DNA from: Sphaerolaimus hirsutus
Lineage: Eukaryota > Nematoda > Chromadorea > Monhysterida > Sphaerolaimidae
Assembly (NCBI GenBank): GCA_964036195.1
Contig: OZ038454.1
Location: 496,001 to 560,000, forward strand
Direction of reading: 5' to 3'
Length of the DNA stretch: 64,000 nucleotides
Shown here piece by piece: positions 11,333-23,100 of this stretch (within the stretch, counting starts at the first letter, position 1; each line of letters starts with the position of its first letter). Position numbers and translations under genes: made by a program. The notes under the pieces were generated by a model that was given only the letters and a program-made list of their open reading frames with translations, was not told the origin of the DNA and searched no databases.

Positions 11333-11488
11333 AGTTACTAGAAAGAAGCAACTATTTTGGACGTGTGTTGTCGTTCAATATGGGGTGAACCAGTCACACC
11401 TGAACTAAACAGACTCCAGTACAGTGATAGTAATCAACTGTACAGCTTTTCAACAAGTCCCCTCCGGCACAAAGCAAAAAGAGAAGCA

Positions 11489-11502
11489 CTGCTCGTCCAC
11501 CA
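11489..11502 (-). promoter_or_regulatory. RT1 tRNA primer-binding site
   Basis: On minus, TGGTGGACGAGCAG starts two bases inside the 5' LTR. The complement would pair with a tRNA 3' end reading ...TCGTCCACCA. RT3 has the same 14 bases and RT2 shares the first 10. I cannot identify which tRNA. Confidence 0.75.
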
Positions 11503-11504
11503 AG

Positions 11505-11648
11505 TGTTATAGAGCAAATGTTCTTTTATCGCTTTTTATTCGGGAATTCTGAAAGCTGCTTTGAGCCTCTAGCTCAAAGCTTAAATAATCAAATTATCAG
11601 AAGTGATCATTATGATCCCAGTACATGTAACTATCACAATTCATAACA
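11505..11648 (-). repeat. RT1 5' LTR
   Basis: 144 bp, matching 784-927. The target duplication TCAAG follows at 11649-11653. Confidence 0.93.
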
Positions 11649-11819
11649 TCAAGCAAGTGCCAAATGTGTCACTGAGCATTATACAATATATATGCAGTCA
11701 AACAGAAACCAAATACTAAGATTCAAATGATTTTCATCTTGAATTTCACAAATTTTTAGTTTGGATTAGTATAACTACTTGATTTTTATTTGAAATTGTT
11801 CATCTGAAAGTACTTGATG

Positions 11820-12640
11820 TTTCACCTGATGTTTAACCTGACATTCAGAACTCAACATTTAGAACCTAAACGTTATCACTTGACATTTCTTACTTGACAT
11901 AAACCACTTGACAATTTTTGCCTGAAAATTGTCACTTGACATATGACTTGATGTTTGACTTGATATTTGACCTGACATTTGACTTGTCATTTAACTTCAC
12001 ATTCACCACTAGATGTCTATCACCTGAAAGTTAACTATGACTTGACATAAACCACTTGACATTTTTCACCTGATAGTTATCACTTGACATTAACCACTTG
12101 ACAATTATCACCTGAAAATTATCACTTGACATTCACCACTAGACATTTATCACAAACATTATCACTTGACATATGACTTTTTATTTCACTTGACAATTCA
12201 CTTGACATTCACCACTAGACATTTATCACAAACATTATCACTTTACATATGACTTGACATTTCACTTGACATTCACAACTAAACATTTATCACAAACATG
12301 ATCACTTGACATATGACTTTTTATTTCACTTGACAATTCACTTAACATTCACCACTAGACATTTATCACAAACATTATCACTTTACATGACTTGACCTTT
12401 GACTTGACATTCCCCTTGTCATTTGACTTGATGTTAACCACTCTACATTTATCACCTGAATATCATCACTTGACATTTATCACCTGAACATCATCAGTTG
12501 ACATTTATGATTTGACATAAACCACATGACAATAATCACCTGAACATTATCACTTGACATACTTGACATTTGACTTGACATTTCACTTGACATTAACCAC
12601 TAGACATTTATGACCTGAAAGTATGACCTGAAACCTCATT
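11820..12640. repeat. Degenerate TTGACAT-rich tandem array
   Basis: Short words such as CACTTGACATTTGACTTGACAT and ACCACTAGACATTTATCAC recur throughout. Several units of roughly 100 bases (for example around 12125-12370) are near copies of each other. The words resemble the subterminal arrays of the Harbinger-like element at 48507-50717. No coding exon is seen. Confidence 0.8.
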
Positions 12641-13035
12641 GACTCCAAGGTCACATGCTCAGTATCACATCAAGCAGTACTTCAGGCACGTGTGCGCATT
12701 TTACGCAAAATAAGCAAAGTTGAATAAATTTTGTAAATCTCAACCAAAATTGTCAAAAATTGGCTCATTTGAAACCTCTAGTCATGGCGCACATAAACAA
12801 ATTTTTTTATTGCCCCATTTGTGTTTACATTTTAACTTTATTGATGTTTGAAATTTCAAACAGCTACGGTCCCTAAAGTGGGCGGAGCCTGTGAAAATTT
12901 TTTCATAAATAATAATAAAAGAAAAAATAATAATTGGCATCATATGCTCTTTCATATGAGCCATTAAGCGTGAAGATTGGTTGTGTTACAGGGAAGTTAT
13001 TGCAGTTTGCAGATTATCGGGAGAACAAGAACAAG

Positions 13036-13105
<70 letters not shown>

Positions 13106-14138
13106 CAACCTAAAAACGAAAATCTGTAATAAATTCCTCTGAACTCAACCGTTTCTTCTGAAAATTTGCATGATTGTACTTCTCGACACGGGCTTTTTAA
13201 TGGTATAATTGGTTTTGTGATAGCTTATTGCGTTCTAAAGTTATTTAGCGTTCGATTTTGCGATTTCCGCATTTTGGTGTGTCTGACCATATTATGGGTG
13301 GGTCGCTTGCGCCCTCCCTCGGCAGCGAGGGATAAGCTGGCGCGCCCACCCGATGATCACAACTTAAAGCAACATTGAGCTTGAGCACCATTTGTATATC
13401 AGTACAAAATGACCGAAATTGTAACCCCCACAGTTCCGCAGTGGGTGGAGCTAGAGGGCTGAAATTTTGGGTGAAAACTCAAAATACCTGATATATTAAC
13501 GAGTTAAAATTTTATAACCGTAGCTTACCCCTAGCGCGAATGGCGAGCACTGCCCGGGGACTTTTCAGCCGGAGCAAGTATGTAGCGCCAGTGTGCGCTA
13601 CAAAGAATTGGATCATTTACTATGTAAACACGTGACATTTGCCAATACATTTTAATCCCTCATGTTACTGTATGCCTTTTATATACCAGCAAACATTATG
13701 AATAGGTGGTAGTAATTTATATAATATGCTTTTAATAATAATAATGAGCACCACAATTGCGACAGTGACATTTGTCATTTTGTCATCATGTGATGTGAAT
13801 TTGTTATGTGAATTTTGCCCCATAGCCAGTCACAATTTTTACTGTTTAGACATTACTATGATTAGATAGTCTAAATACCGTATTTGCTCGAAAAATTGCC
13901 ATCATTATTGGCAAATATTGTGGATAAAATGATCTTTTCAGCTACTTAACTGAGTTGATGGTCCAGAGACTGGATAGGCTAGTAGACACTAGATGCTATC
14001 CAACATCAAATTGATTGATGCTGATGCAATTACGTAGATATTGTAGGTAGGCACATGAATCAATTCTAATGCAAATGTACAATCATGATGTGCTTAATTT
14101 AGTAGGTCCGTGTGTTTTGTACCTCGCTGGCCCTACAC
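12641..14138. other. Intergenic, with an AAC microsatellite
   Basis: A (CAA/AAC)n microsatellite occupies about 13021-13104. A small GC hairpin (GCGCCCTCCCTCGGCAGCGAGG) lies near 13310. I find no convincing exon or RNA gene. Short open frames at 12782-12964, 13166-13378 and 14069-14260 have no recognisable content. Confidence 0.6.
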
Positions 14139-14617
14139 GCTACCATATTTCTCCGTGTAAAGGACCCCCGTGCACAACCCCAGGGGTGTTACACAGCTGC
14201 ATAGCACCCCGGGGGTGTTATGCTAGGTGTCAAAAAGATCACCTGATTGGAATTGCTTAAATACCGTATTTGCTTGATTAATTCCCCCCTTGAATAATTC
14301 CCCCCTTGAATAATTCCCCCCTCGAATAATCCCCCCTGTTAGACGCGTGAGGAAAAAATACTTCCCCCTTGAATAATCCCCCCCACGGATGAACTAAAAA
14401 TACTGCTCATCTTATAAAAGACAATCAATGACGCCAGACCAAGCAAAAAGACGTGATTATTCAAGCAAATATTGTATATTGTTAAAATATTGTGCCGCGT
14501 GCCAGTCATTGTAATTCGGCAGCAGGCATTTTTTCATTGAATTGCTGCACGCTGGGAACCAATAAAGCCTAAATATTGAAGCGTCTGCACAGGTGCACAT
14601 ACGCTGTGCGATACCTG

Positions 14618-14803
14618 CTGCGAATCCCAAACCCTGTAAAGCATAAAGTAAAGTGTCAAATGTCAAGCAACTTGTCAATTGTCATGACAAATGTACAGTA
14701 AATTTGCAATTGTCATGCAAATTTCAGTGATTAAATCTCTTCTCTTTGTTTTGATAGACTTTTTACATGAAATTATAGACTTTACAATGTCTGGGACTGC
14801 CCC
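14618..14803. mobile_element. Harbinger-like MITE (CWG family)
   Basis: The left end resembles AATCCCAAACCCTGTAAAG and the right end reads CTGGGACTGCCCC followed by CTG. Internal words TGTCAAATGTCAAG are subterminal repeats of this family. Confidence 0.65.
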
Positions 14804-14950
14804 CTGGATTGAGTCCCTTGGAATACTTTCCACATAAAAAGTACACTGCGAGCAATCAACGCGGCGCAGGTATCTAGCCATACTTTCCGCTGAATTTGGA
14901 GGTGTTTCTGTGTATAGCATCCCCTGACCTGATACCCAGGTGTTAAGCGG

Positions 14951-15437
14951 GAATTAGAGCTCAGCGTCGATTCGACGTGAAATGATGACGTGAAATGACG
15001 TCGTGAAATTAATTACACGAGTGTGGATCATGCTACGGGTCTACAATTTTCTAATGATAATATATGAATCAATACCTTAATCGTGTCCAATACTGAGTGT
15101 TATCAGCCACAACTAGAGCGAATTGAAAAAATCAATTTTTATCATTTCACCTCATCATCATTTCATGTCACAGTGTCAGGGAACAACTTGACATTTCACG
15201 TCAGACTATTGCAAGCAGACGTGAAATGATGATGACGTGAAATGATAAAAATTGAATTTTTCAATTCGCTCTAGTTGTGGCTGATAACACTCAGTATTGG
15301 ACACGATTAAGGTATTGATTCATATATTATCCTTAGAAAATTGTAGACCCGTAGCATGATCCACACTCGTGTAATTAATTTCACGACAACATTTCACGTC
15401 ATCATTTCACGTCGAATCGACGCTGAGCTCTAATTCC
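14951..15437. repeat. Near-perfect 0.5-kb palindrome (fold-back element)
   Basis: Arms of about 220 bases run from AATTAGAGCTCAGCGTCGAT at 14951 inward to about 15170, and from about 15220 outward to the inverse at 15437. They differ at only a few positions, with a loop of about 50 bases containing CATCATTTCATG. A transcript would fold into one long hairpin. No coding capacity. Confidence 0.88.
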
Positions 15438-15523
15438 GGCCTTATACAAGTTTAAAAAAAAGGTTGCTGGAAAGGCTCTCAAATTTGTATAGCACCCAGG
15501 TGCTTTACACGGAGAAATACGGT

Positions 15524-17146
15524 AGTTGATGAAAACTACAGTTTGTATACCTACAGGAGTATACCGTATTTTCTCAAAATACCCCCCTAAAAATGGCCAC
15601 TAGGTATGTTAATTCATTGAATTAAATTTATCGAAATGCCCCCGCCCCCCCCAAATGATAAATGTAAATGACAAAAGCTGTGGTTTGTGATCCGGGCAAT
15701 GCAGAACACGTTAAAAGCAATGACCAACAATGGGTAAGTTCTCAAAATAAAAACAATTTCTGTATTTTGAGTTTTTCAAAAATGAAAAACTGTGTTTTGA
15801 GGGTTTTATTGTGAAAAAAACTTGAGTTTCTAGTTTTTCTTTCTGTCTTTTTTTTGTAAAAACTTGAGTTTTTTGGTAAAAACTCAATTTTTTGGTAAAA
15901 ACATAAAATACTCATAAAACTCATAAAAACTAAAGTTTTTTTTACAAAAAGTTGCATTTTGCAATATTTACATATTGGTTTCAGACATTTTTGGATTCCA
16001 CATAGCATCAGCATATTCATTCATGTGTTGGAAAACTTACTGTATATACTTAAATAAGTTTTATTTCATCATAAATTTTCAAGGAGGGAGTTATTCAAGG
16101 GTGGGATAGTTATTATTTTCTCAAATGGCCATCAGGGGGGAGTTATTCAAGGGGGGATGTCTTTCAGGGTTTTTTTTTCAAGGATATATCATGATCATGT
16201 TTGGATACTCAATTCATGATTGAAGTTGGATACCTTTGTATGTATATTTACATATTTACATACATGCATAGGTACCTATGCATGCAAAAACTCACAGTCA
16301 CATTGTTTAGTTCAAATCATCTGCCTGAAAAACAAAAAAAAACATTTCCATATTTTCTGTGTTTCTGTGTTTCCGTGTTCTAAAAAACTAATTTGAGTTT
16401 CCGTGTTTTTCAATATTGTTGAGTTTCCGTGTTTCCGCGTTAAACAAAAACACAGAAACTCAATGAGTTTCTGTATTTAATATGTGTGTTTTTTGCCAAC
16501 GTTGGTAAACGCTGCTTTAGGAAAACTGTTGCCCACCCAAGTTGGCTGTATTAGCAGTAAAGCCACTGCTAACCGGTTCCGGTGCTTTTAGGTAGAAATT
16601 TACACATAGCATAAAATGCATGTAATCAGCAATCATTGCACGCATATATATTTATATTACTTTCGTTGAATGTTTAATATAATTTTGGCAAAGGAGATTG
16701 AACATTCCCCTGGGGCCAGATTTAATACTCCCTACAGATTTGTAGGGTAGGGCGTACGCCCGATAGATTTTTTAAAGTTCAGCCGCATCGACGCACATGC
16801 ACCGAGAGCAAGGCGGTTTGTAAAATATACGAAACCATCCCTTAAGGTCGCCGATATTGCAATATGACATATATCGCTTCGATTTTGGCCTGGAAATCAT
16901 GATTTCGTCATTTCTTGGCCGTCTGCCAATTCGTTTTTTATTTTATTTTGTCGGGCGGGTTACTCGCATAAGTCACGCTTTTGCGTAGTCAGGTGGTCAC
17001 TTTTTTAGTGTTCACTGTCTGCAACCGAAACCATGAGGGCAGCGACAAGAAAGAAATGCATGCACGAGCGTACACGTAAATCACTATTTTTGCCTATTTA
17101 CACAGTTATAGTCGAGTGATCTAAATCTACATCAAGCTCAAACGGG
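15524..17146. other. Non-coding, repeat fragments
   Basis: Fragments of the TACCGTA...CCCCC family occur at about 15563-15660 and at 16075-16165 (GGGGGGAGTTATTCAAGG). A stretch rich in GAGTTTCCGTGTTT-type words spans 15740-16480. No exon is supported. Confidence 0.55.
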
Positions 17147-20100
17147 ATGTCTATAAGCAAAACATTCAAACATCCATTGTTCATCAATTTGCTGCTGCTA
17201 TTAACCGTGGGTTTATACGCTTTTCTCGGTGCAAATGTCATGAAGCTGGTGCCACTCCCAGACCCTGAAAAACCCTGTAAAATGTCAAATGTCATGCAAA
17301 ATGTCAAAAGTCATTCAAAATGCCCTGCAAAATGACAACTGAGTTGCCATTTTACAGGGCATTTTCCATGACTTTTGACACTTTGCATGACATTTTACAT
17401 TTTACAAGGCCTTTTACAGTTTCTGGGAGTGCCCCCTGATCGAACAACCGGAGCAGATTGCCGCACATGAACAATTATTGGTGAAATTAGGGAATTGTGT
17501 GACAGAGCTTTTGGAACAGAGAAGATACTACAGAGGTTAGTGATAAATAGACCTACAGCAGAAATCTACTGACTAATAAGAAAAATCAATTCCTATAGTA
17601 GAATCTGTTGTGCAAACATGGTCAGCATAGGTGGCATAAGTGCTTGGGTGCTTGTGAATGTCACAATTGGAATTTTTGATGTCACAAGCAGAAATTTCAC
17701 TGTCACATTGTGACTTTCACAAGCGTCAGAAGGTGAAATTTTGGCTTTGTGACTGTCACAAGCGCAAATTGGGAGCTTGCGCCGCCTATGAGGATCAGCA
17801 AAGGTGATCTGGTGCCGGTTCCGCAAGTGGACAAGTTAGAGTTAAAACATAAGAGTTGAGTAAAATGACAAATGGCAAGTTAAGAGTAAAGTTAAATGAT
17901 AAATGATGAGTTAAGAGACAAGAGTAGATTTAAGAGTAAAGTTGAATGACAAATGATTAGTTAAGAGATAAGAGTAAAGTTAAGAGTCAAGCAAGTGTAT
18001 CCAAATCTAATTTTTTCGTATCCAAATCGTATTTTTTGTATCCAAATATTATGTCGAAAAATAAGATTTGGATACAAAAACATATATTCTGGATACGAAA
18101 AAATAAGATTTGGATACACTTGCTTGACTATTAACTTTACTCTTATCTCTTAACTAATCATTTGTCATTCAACTTTACTCTTAAATTTACTCTTGTCTCT
18201 TAACTCATCATTTATCATTTAACTTTACTCTTAACTTGCCATTTGTCATTTTACTCAACTCTTAACTTTTAACTTTTCCACTTGCGGAACTGGTCCCAGA
18301 GCAACTCAGTATTCCTCAATCAACTCTTTTAGCTTCCAGCCCTATATTTTGCGCATTCTGATCTTTTAAGTTTTTTTATCATGTTCCCTGGAATCAACCC
18401 CTTGAAGGCTGGACAATGACATTTGGCAGTGAATTAGTGGACCAGTGCATCAGGGGCTACTCCCAGATCATCTAAAATGCCTTGTAAAATGTCCATTTCC
18501 ATGCAGTGTCAAAGTGGCAGAAGTCATGTAAACCAAAATGCTCTGGAAAATGTCAAACGTTAAGCAAAGTTAAAAAATCACGTGAAATGACCTGTAAACT
18601 GTCAAATGGCCAGTAAAATATAAGTAAAACTGACAGGCATTTTACATTACTTATGACACTCTGTATGAAAATAGACATTTTACAGGTCATTTTATTGGGC
18701 CTGGGAGTGGCAGCAGGGCACACATTCCAGCACCAGATTGGAAATTGACCAATGCATGGCTGTATGCATTTGCTTCATGCACTACCATTGGTATGTTTTT
18801 TTTTGGTGTTTTTATGGTCTTAAACTCCAATAATCAGATATATTTTACAGGTTATGGCCAGCTCACAGTAATGACAGATGGTGGGAAGCTGTTCTATGTA
18901 TTTTTTGTGCTCTGTGGTATACCATTAACAATGATTGTGCTTGCAAACTTGGGACAATATATAAGAATCACTGTGATATCAGTTCTCAAATTTGTCAGAA
19001 AAACATACAGGTGAGTTGACACATAACACTCAGAAATAATATTATATTTGTTTTCACTTCATTCAGGACTCTATCAAGAACACATCTGGGAAGGCAAAGA
19101 ACACCTGAAAAGCTCAATGTTCTCCCAATGCTAGTCACCAACAACATGCGAGTCACTGTAAAAGTGCCATGATCTTTTTATTCATTTCTTTATTTTATTG
19201 TTTATTTCATTTTCAGAGCCCTACAAATGACAAATGCAGTCAGTCAAGATAAGGTAGCTAGTGACAGTGACAATGAAGAAATGCCATTATCAGTGTTTAT
19301 GATAGCTTTTTCAGCTTATGTTACCATAGGAGCATTTGCTTACCAAGCTGCCTATGGTGGAACCACATTAAATGGGATCTATCACAGTTTCAGTGCACTC
19401 ACCTTGGATTTCAGGAATTTTGTACCAGACAGGTTATTTACCCACCTATTTCAAACTTTTTTCTTCTTAAATTGGGTGATTTCATAGTGTTGATGCCCAT
19501 AGCAGAAATTGGAACCAATTGAACCAGAAAACTATTGGTCACATATAAAAGTATTGCAAGATATAAGTAAACAAATCTGTCACAACTTAATTATAAAAGT
19601 GATGTTTAAGATAAAAAATATAAAAATGCAATAATTTTTTCATTATTCTATACCCGTGTCACACTTTGAGTTATCATTAGCACACAATTGCAGTGAAGAC
19701 ACAAATAACTGTGTAGAGAAAGTACAGTAAAGTACAGCATTATGAAAGTGCCGTGCCCATCCCCCTCAGTGCCCTATTCTACCCAATCATGATTGCCTAC
19801 GTGTCCATTGGAGTGGCTCTATCCACTGTGGCGATAGAGCTTGGCACAGTCAGGTTGAAACAGCTGCACCACTTTGGCAAGGCACTCACTAATGCTGCCA
19901 ATGTAAAAATCTGGTTTGGAGGCACCAGGTGATTTTAGACATGTAAAAAATCAGTGACATGATGGAAAGTGTGAAAGTTTTTAAAATTGTGGGCTGAAAA
20001 CTTCTAGTTTACTATAGGTTATCCAATGGCACCAAGGCATTGGCTGGTACCATTTGCAGGCACAAAAGAGTGCCACACCAAACTTAAATATGTGATGAAT

Positions 20101-23100
20101 TGTACATTTATTGTAACAACAATGAACATATAGTCATTACTTTACATCAGTTGCATGCACCGGTTATCATTAGCTTTTTTGTGATTTAGACAAACTGTGT
20201 GTGCAAGATGCCAAGTCACTGAGGTATGAATACTCAGCTTCATTGAGTAGATGTGTTTTGCTCCCCCAAATATACTTTTCTTCATTCATGACAGACAGCC
20301 CTGTCCCAAAATCAACTGTGCAAAACCATTTCTGCAAATGCAGGCTGAATGTGCTCGAATTGGTTGAGGCAGCTGGGCAGTCCTGGGGCGTGCCAGATGA
20401 AGAAATCAAAAATCTCGATCTGAACAGCATGGTTTCTGAGCTGATTGACTTACAGCAGGGCGTCATCAAGCCTAGCAGGTATACCGTAAATCCTCGAATA
20501 AGTCCCCCGGGGAGTTATTTTTTCCTCAGAATTTTTTGAGGGAGACTTATTCAAGGGGGGAGTTATTCGAGGGGGGGGGGGGGTTATTTTTTCGTCGGAA
20601 TATTGAGTAAAAAGCATGATCAATATATCATCTGAATGGGGTTAATTAGGTTGCATAAACGTGTAATCCAGAATAGAAATCCCTATCAATGATAGTGTGC
20701 ATCAACTGCAAAAATGCATACTTTTAATGAGCATACCTATACTTCAGAGTTGCGAAAGCGTATTTACGCTTACCCGAAATACCCGGGTAAATGGGTATTT
20801 ATACTTACGCTTACGCTTACGCTTTCATAAAATACCCGTACGCTTTTTTACGCTTTCCCGGCCAAAATATCCCGGGTACTAAAAGCGTAAAGAAGCTTTT
20901 CACACGGTTCAGTTTTACACTTTTGAAAAAGCATAAAACCACAATAAGAGTCAACGAAACTGCGTACCAAAAAATGACTGCGTGTGTGCTGCGTTACTAT
21001 GTACTGAAAATAGTGGCAATGTACAAATTGTGTCGCAGTATGAATGTCTTGCTAATACTGTGTCGTCGAGCAAAATCGTGATTTCAGATTAGAAATTTTG
21101 GGCTGAATATGGATTCCGACGACGATGTTGTCATTGTCGACAGCACTAACTCCACGTTAAAGATAAAGATAACTTAAGTGTCGCTGCCGATGAATAGTCA
21201 AACAACTTTGAGGGCAGACTACTAAGTGGACATCCGAAAAATGTCGCTGGAAGTTTGATTCGGAAAGAATTTACTGAGACAAAGTCTCTTAAAAAGTTTT
21301 ACGCTTACGCTTTTATTTACGCTTTCCCAGGTATTTTAAAAATACCTTACACTTTTAGTATCCATACTGACAATTTGGAAAGTGTATTTACGCTTACGCT
21401 TACGCTTTCCAAAAATACCGGTATTTTAACAACTCTGCTATACTTACATACATTTTAATACGTGGACTTTTTCCAACACAAAAGAGGGGGGAGTTATTCG
21501 AGGGGGGAGTTATTTTTTTCTCAGTCAGTTTACAGGGGGGGAGGTTATTCGAGGGGGGAGTTATTTGAGGGGGGAGTTATTCGAGGGGGGCTTATTCGAG
21601 GATTTACAGTAGATTGGTACATTTTGAAAGTGCCATGCCAGCGCCAGGTGGTAAATATTTATGATTTAAAATCAGCAGAAAATAAAAAATACCTAATTGA
21701 TTTTCTATAGAGATTATATGGATTTTCTGAGATCATATTTTATGGAAATTATCGCTTTTTATTGTCAATGGCCACATAATGTTTTATTTACAATGTGTAT
21801 AATTTTTGCCAGGGCAATAAGTACAGTGCGCAAAAAGACAACACTTGCACTGGGACAACATTTGTGCACTGACCCCCCGGACCCGGTGCAGCCGCCAGGT
21901 GCCAACTCCGCCAGTGGACAAGTGGCGGGAAAAGTGTCAAGTGCTAAGTGTAGTTGTTAAGTGGTTGAGTTGAAGGTTGAGTAAAATGATAAATGATAAG
22001 TTATGAGTAAAGTTAAAAGTTAAGAGTTGAGTAAAATCATTTGTCGTTTTACTCAACTCTTAACTTTACTCATAACTTGTCATTGATCACTTTACTCAAC
22101 TCTAAAGTTTTTACTCTTAAGTTTTCCATATGCGGAACTGGCCCCTGCATTACCCCGATTACAAACAGCAGCTTTTATCATTTACATTCTCTTTAAACTC
22201 AATTTGGGGCGGGAGGGCTAATCAATTCATAGTGTCCATTTTGAGCAGGGGTATTTCGAAGAAATACGGTACAAAAATGCGTAGTGTCACTCTGCGTAGT
22301 GAGCATAGCAAGCTTTGAATTGGGATAGGGACCAGTTGACATGTGGTGTCCTTGTCAACTGCTGTGTGTAAGTAGGGCAATTACGACAAAGCTTGTGAAC
22401 TGCCAGTTTTCCACCCGCCCCATCACTTGACTTTATTGTCACTGGTACACTTGCGGAAGTGGCCCCAGTGAGCGACAGATTAGTGAGAATGTTCCCAATG
22501 GAAACGATGGATGTGACAGTGCATTCAGGGAGAAAGGTTCGTTTGTTTCAGTCTTGAATGATTGAGGGGTCTCCAAGATTTGGACTTGTGATTGTGGGAG
22601 TAGTAAACGAAAAATTTAGGGAGCAAAATGCGTTTCTGAAGGAAAGTTTTTCAGGCTGAAAAAAACAGCTTACAATTGGACACATGGGGACTACCGTTCC
22701 AAAAGTTCACAAGCGCCAAATCCAGCAAAAATCGAGTTAAGCGTGGATTTGACCTCCACGTATAGTTTTTCACATTTTAGAAAAAAAATCAGCATTATAG
22801 TCCATTTCGATCCTGAGATACAGTTGTACCGATTTTCAGAAAAATCACAATTTTCATATCGAAAGTTCACATATCCATCTCAGATCCCCTATGAAAAACA
22901 GAAGTTTCACGTCGAAAGTTCACATATCCAAATACAGACCACAGGAGTTTCATTTAATAAGTTCACAAGTCCAAAAAATAGTTTCATTTCCAAAAGTTCA
23001 TACGTGAATTTCCAAAAATATTTTGCTCTATAAATCGAGTACGGGTATAAATATAGATCTGAAAATTTAGGTTTGGGTACTTTTCGAAAAGGGCTTTTCA

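Larger units (their letters stand above)
784..11648 (-). mobile_element. RT1: complete Ty3/gypsy LTR retrotransposon with extra genes
   Basis: Two 144-bp direct repeats, 784-927 and 11505-11648, read identical by eye. On the minus strand each starts TGTTAT and ends ATAACA. Five-base target duplications TCAAG flank the unit at 779-783 and 11649-11653. Just inside the minus-strand 5' LTR is a primer-binding site TGGTGGACGAGCAG (about 11489-11502), and just before the 3' LTR is a purine tract AGGCGGAAAG (928-937). In sense order it holds gag-pol (11332 to 5528), a gene on the opposite strand (3819 to 5371), then two spliced sense genes (3466 to 1932 and 1667 to 958). At 10.9 kb it is long for the family because of this 3' module. 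Identical LTRs and an open pol suggest a recent insertion. Confidence 0.95.
14140..15523. mobile_element. TIR element with nested insertions
   Basis: The ends are inverted repeats, TACCATATTTCTCCGTGTAAA at 14140 and its inverse at about 15502-15523. Inside lie a run of CCCCCTTGAATAATT units (14280-14390), a Harbinger-like MITE (about 14618-14803) and the long palindrome at 14951-15437. It has no gene of its own. Confidence 0.65.

Noticed and set aside
12125..12370. CRISPR-like array
   Set aside because: Repeats are degenerate, without constant-length spacers,, and the genome is eukaryotic.
16730..16900. Possible small structured RNA (GC-rich GGGCGTACGCCC stretch)
   Set aside because: No tRNA, 5S or snRNA hallmarks could be found; the stretch is too short to support a call.
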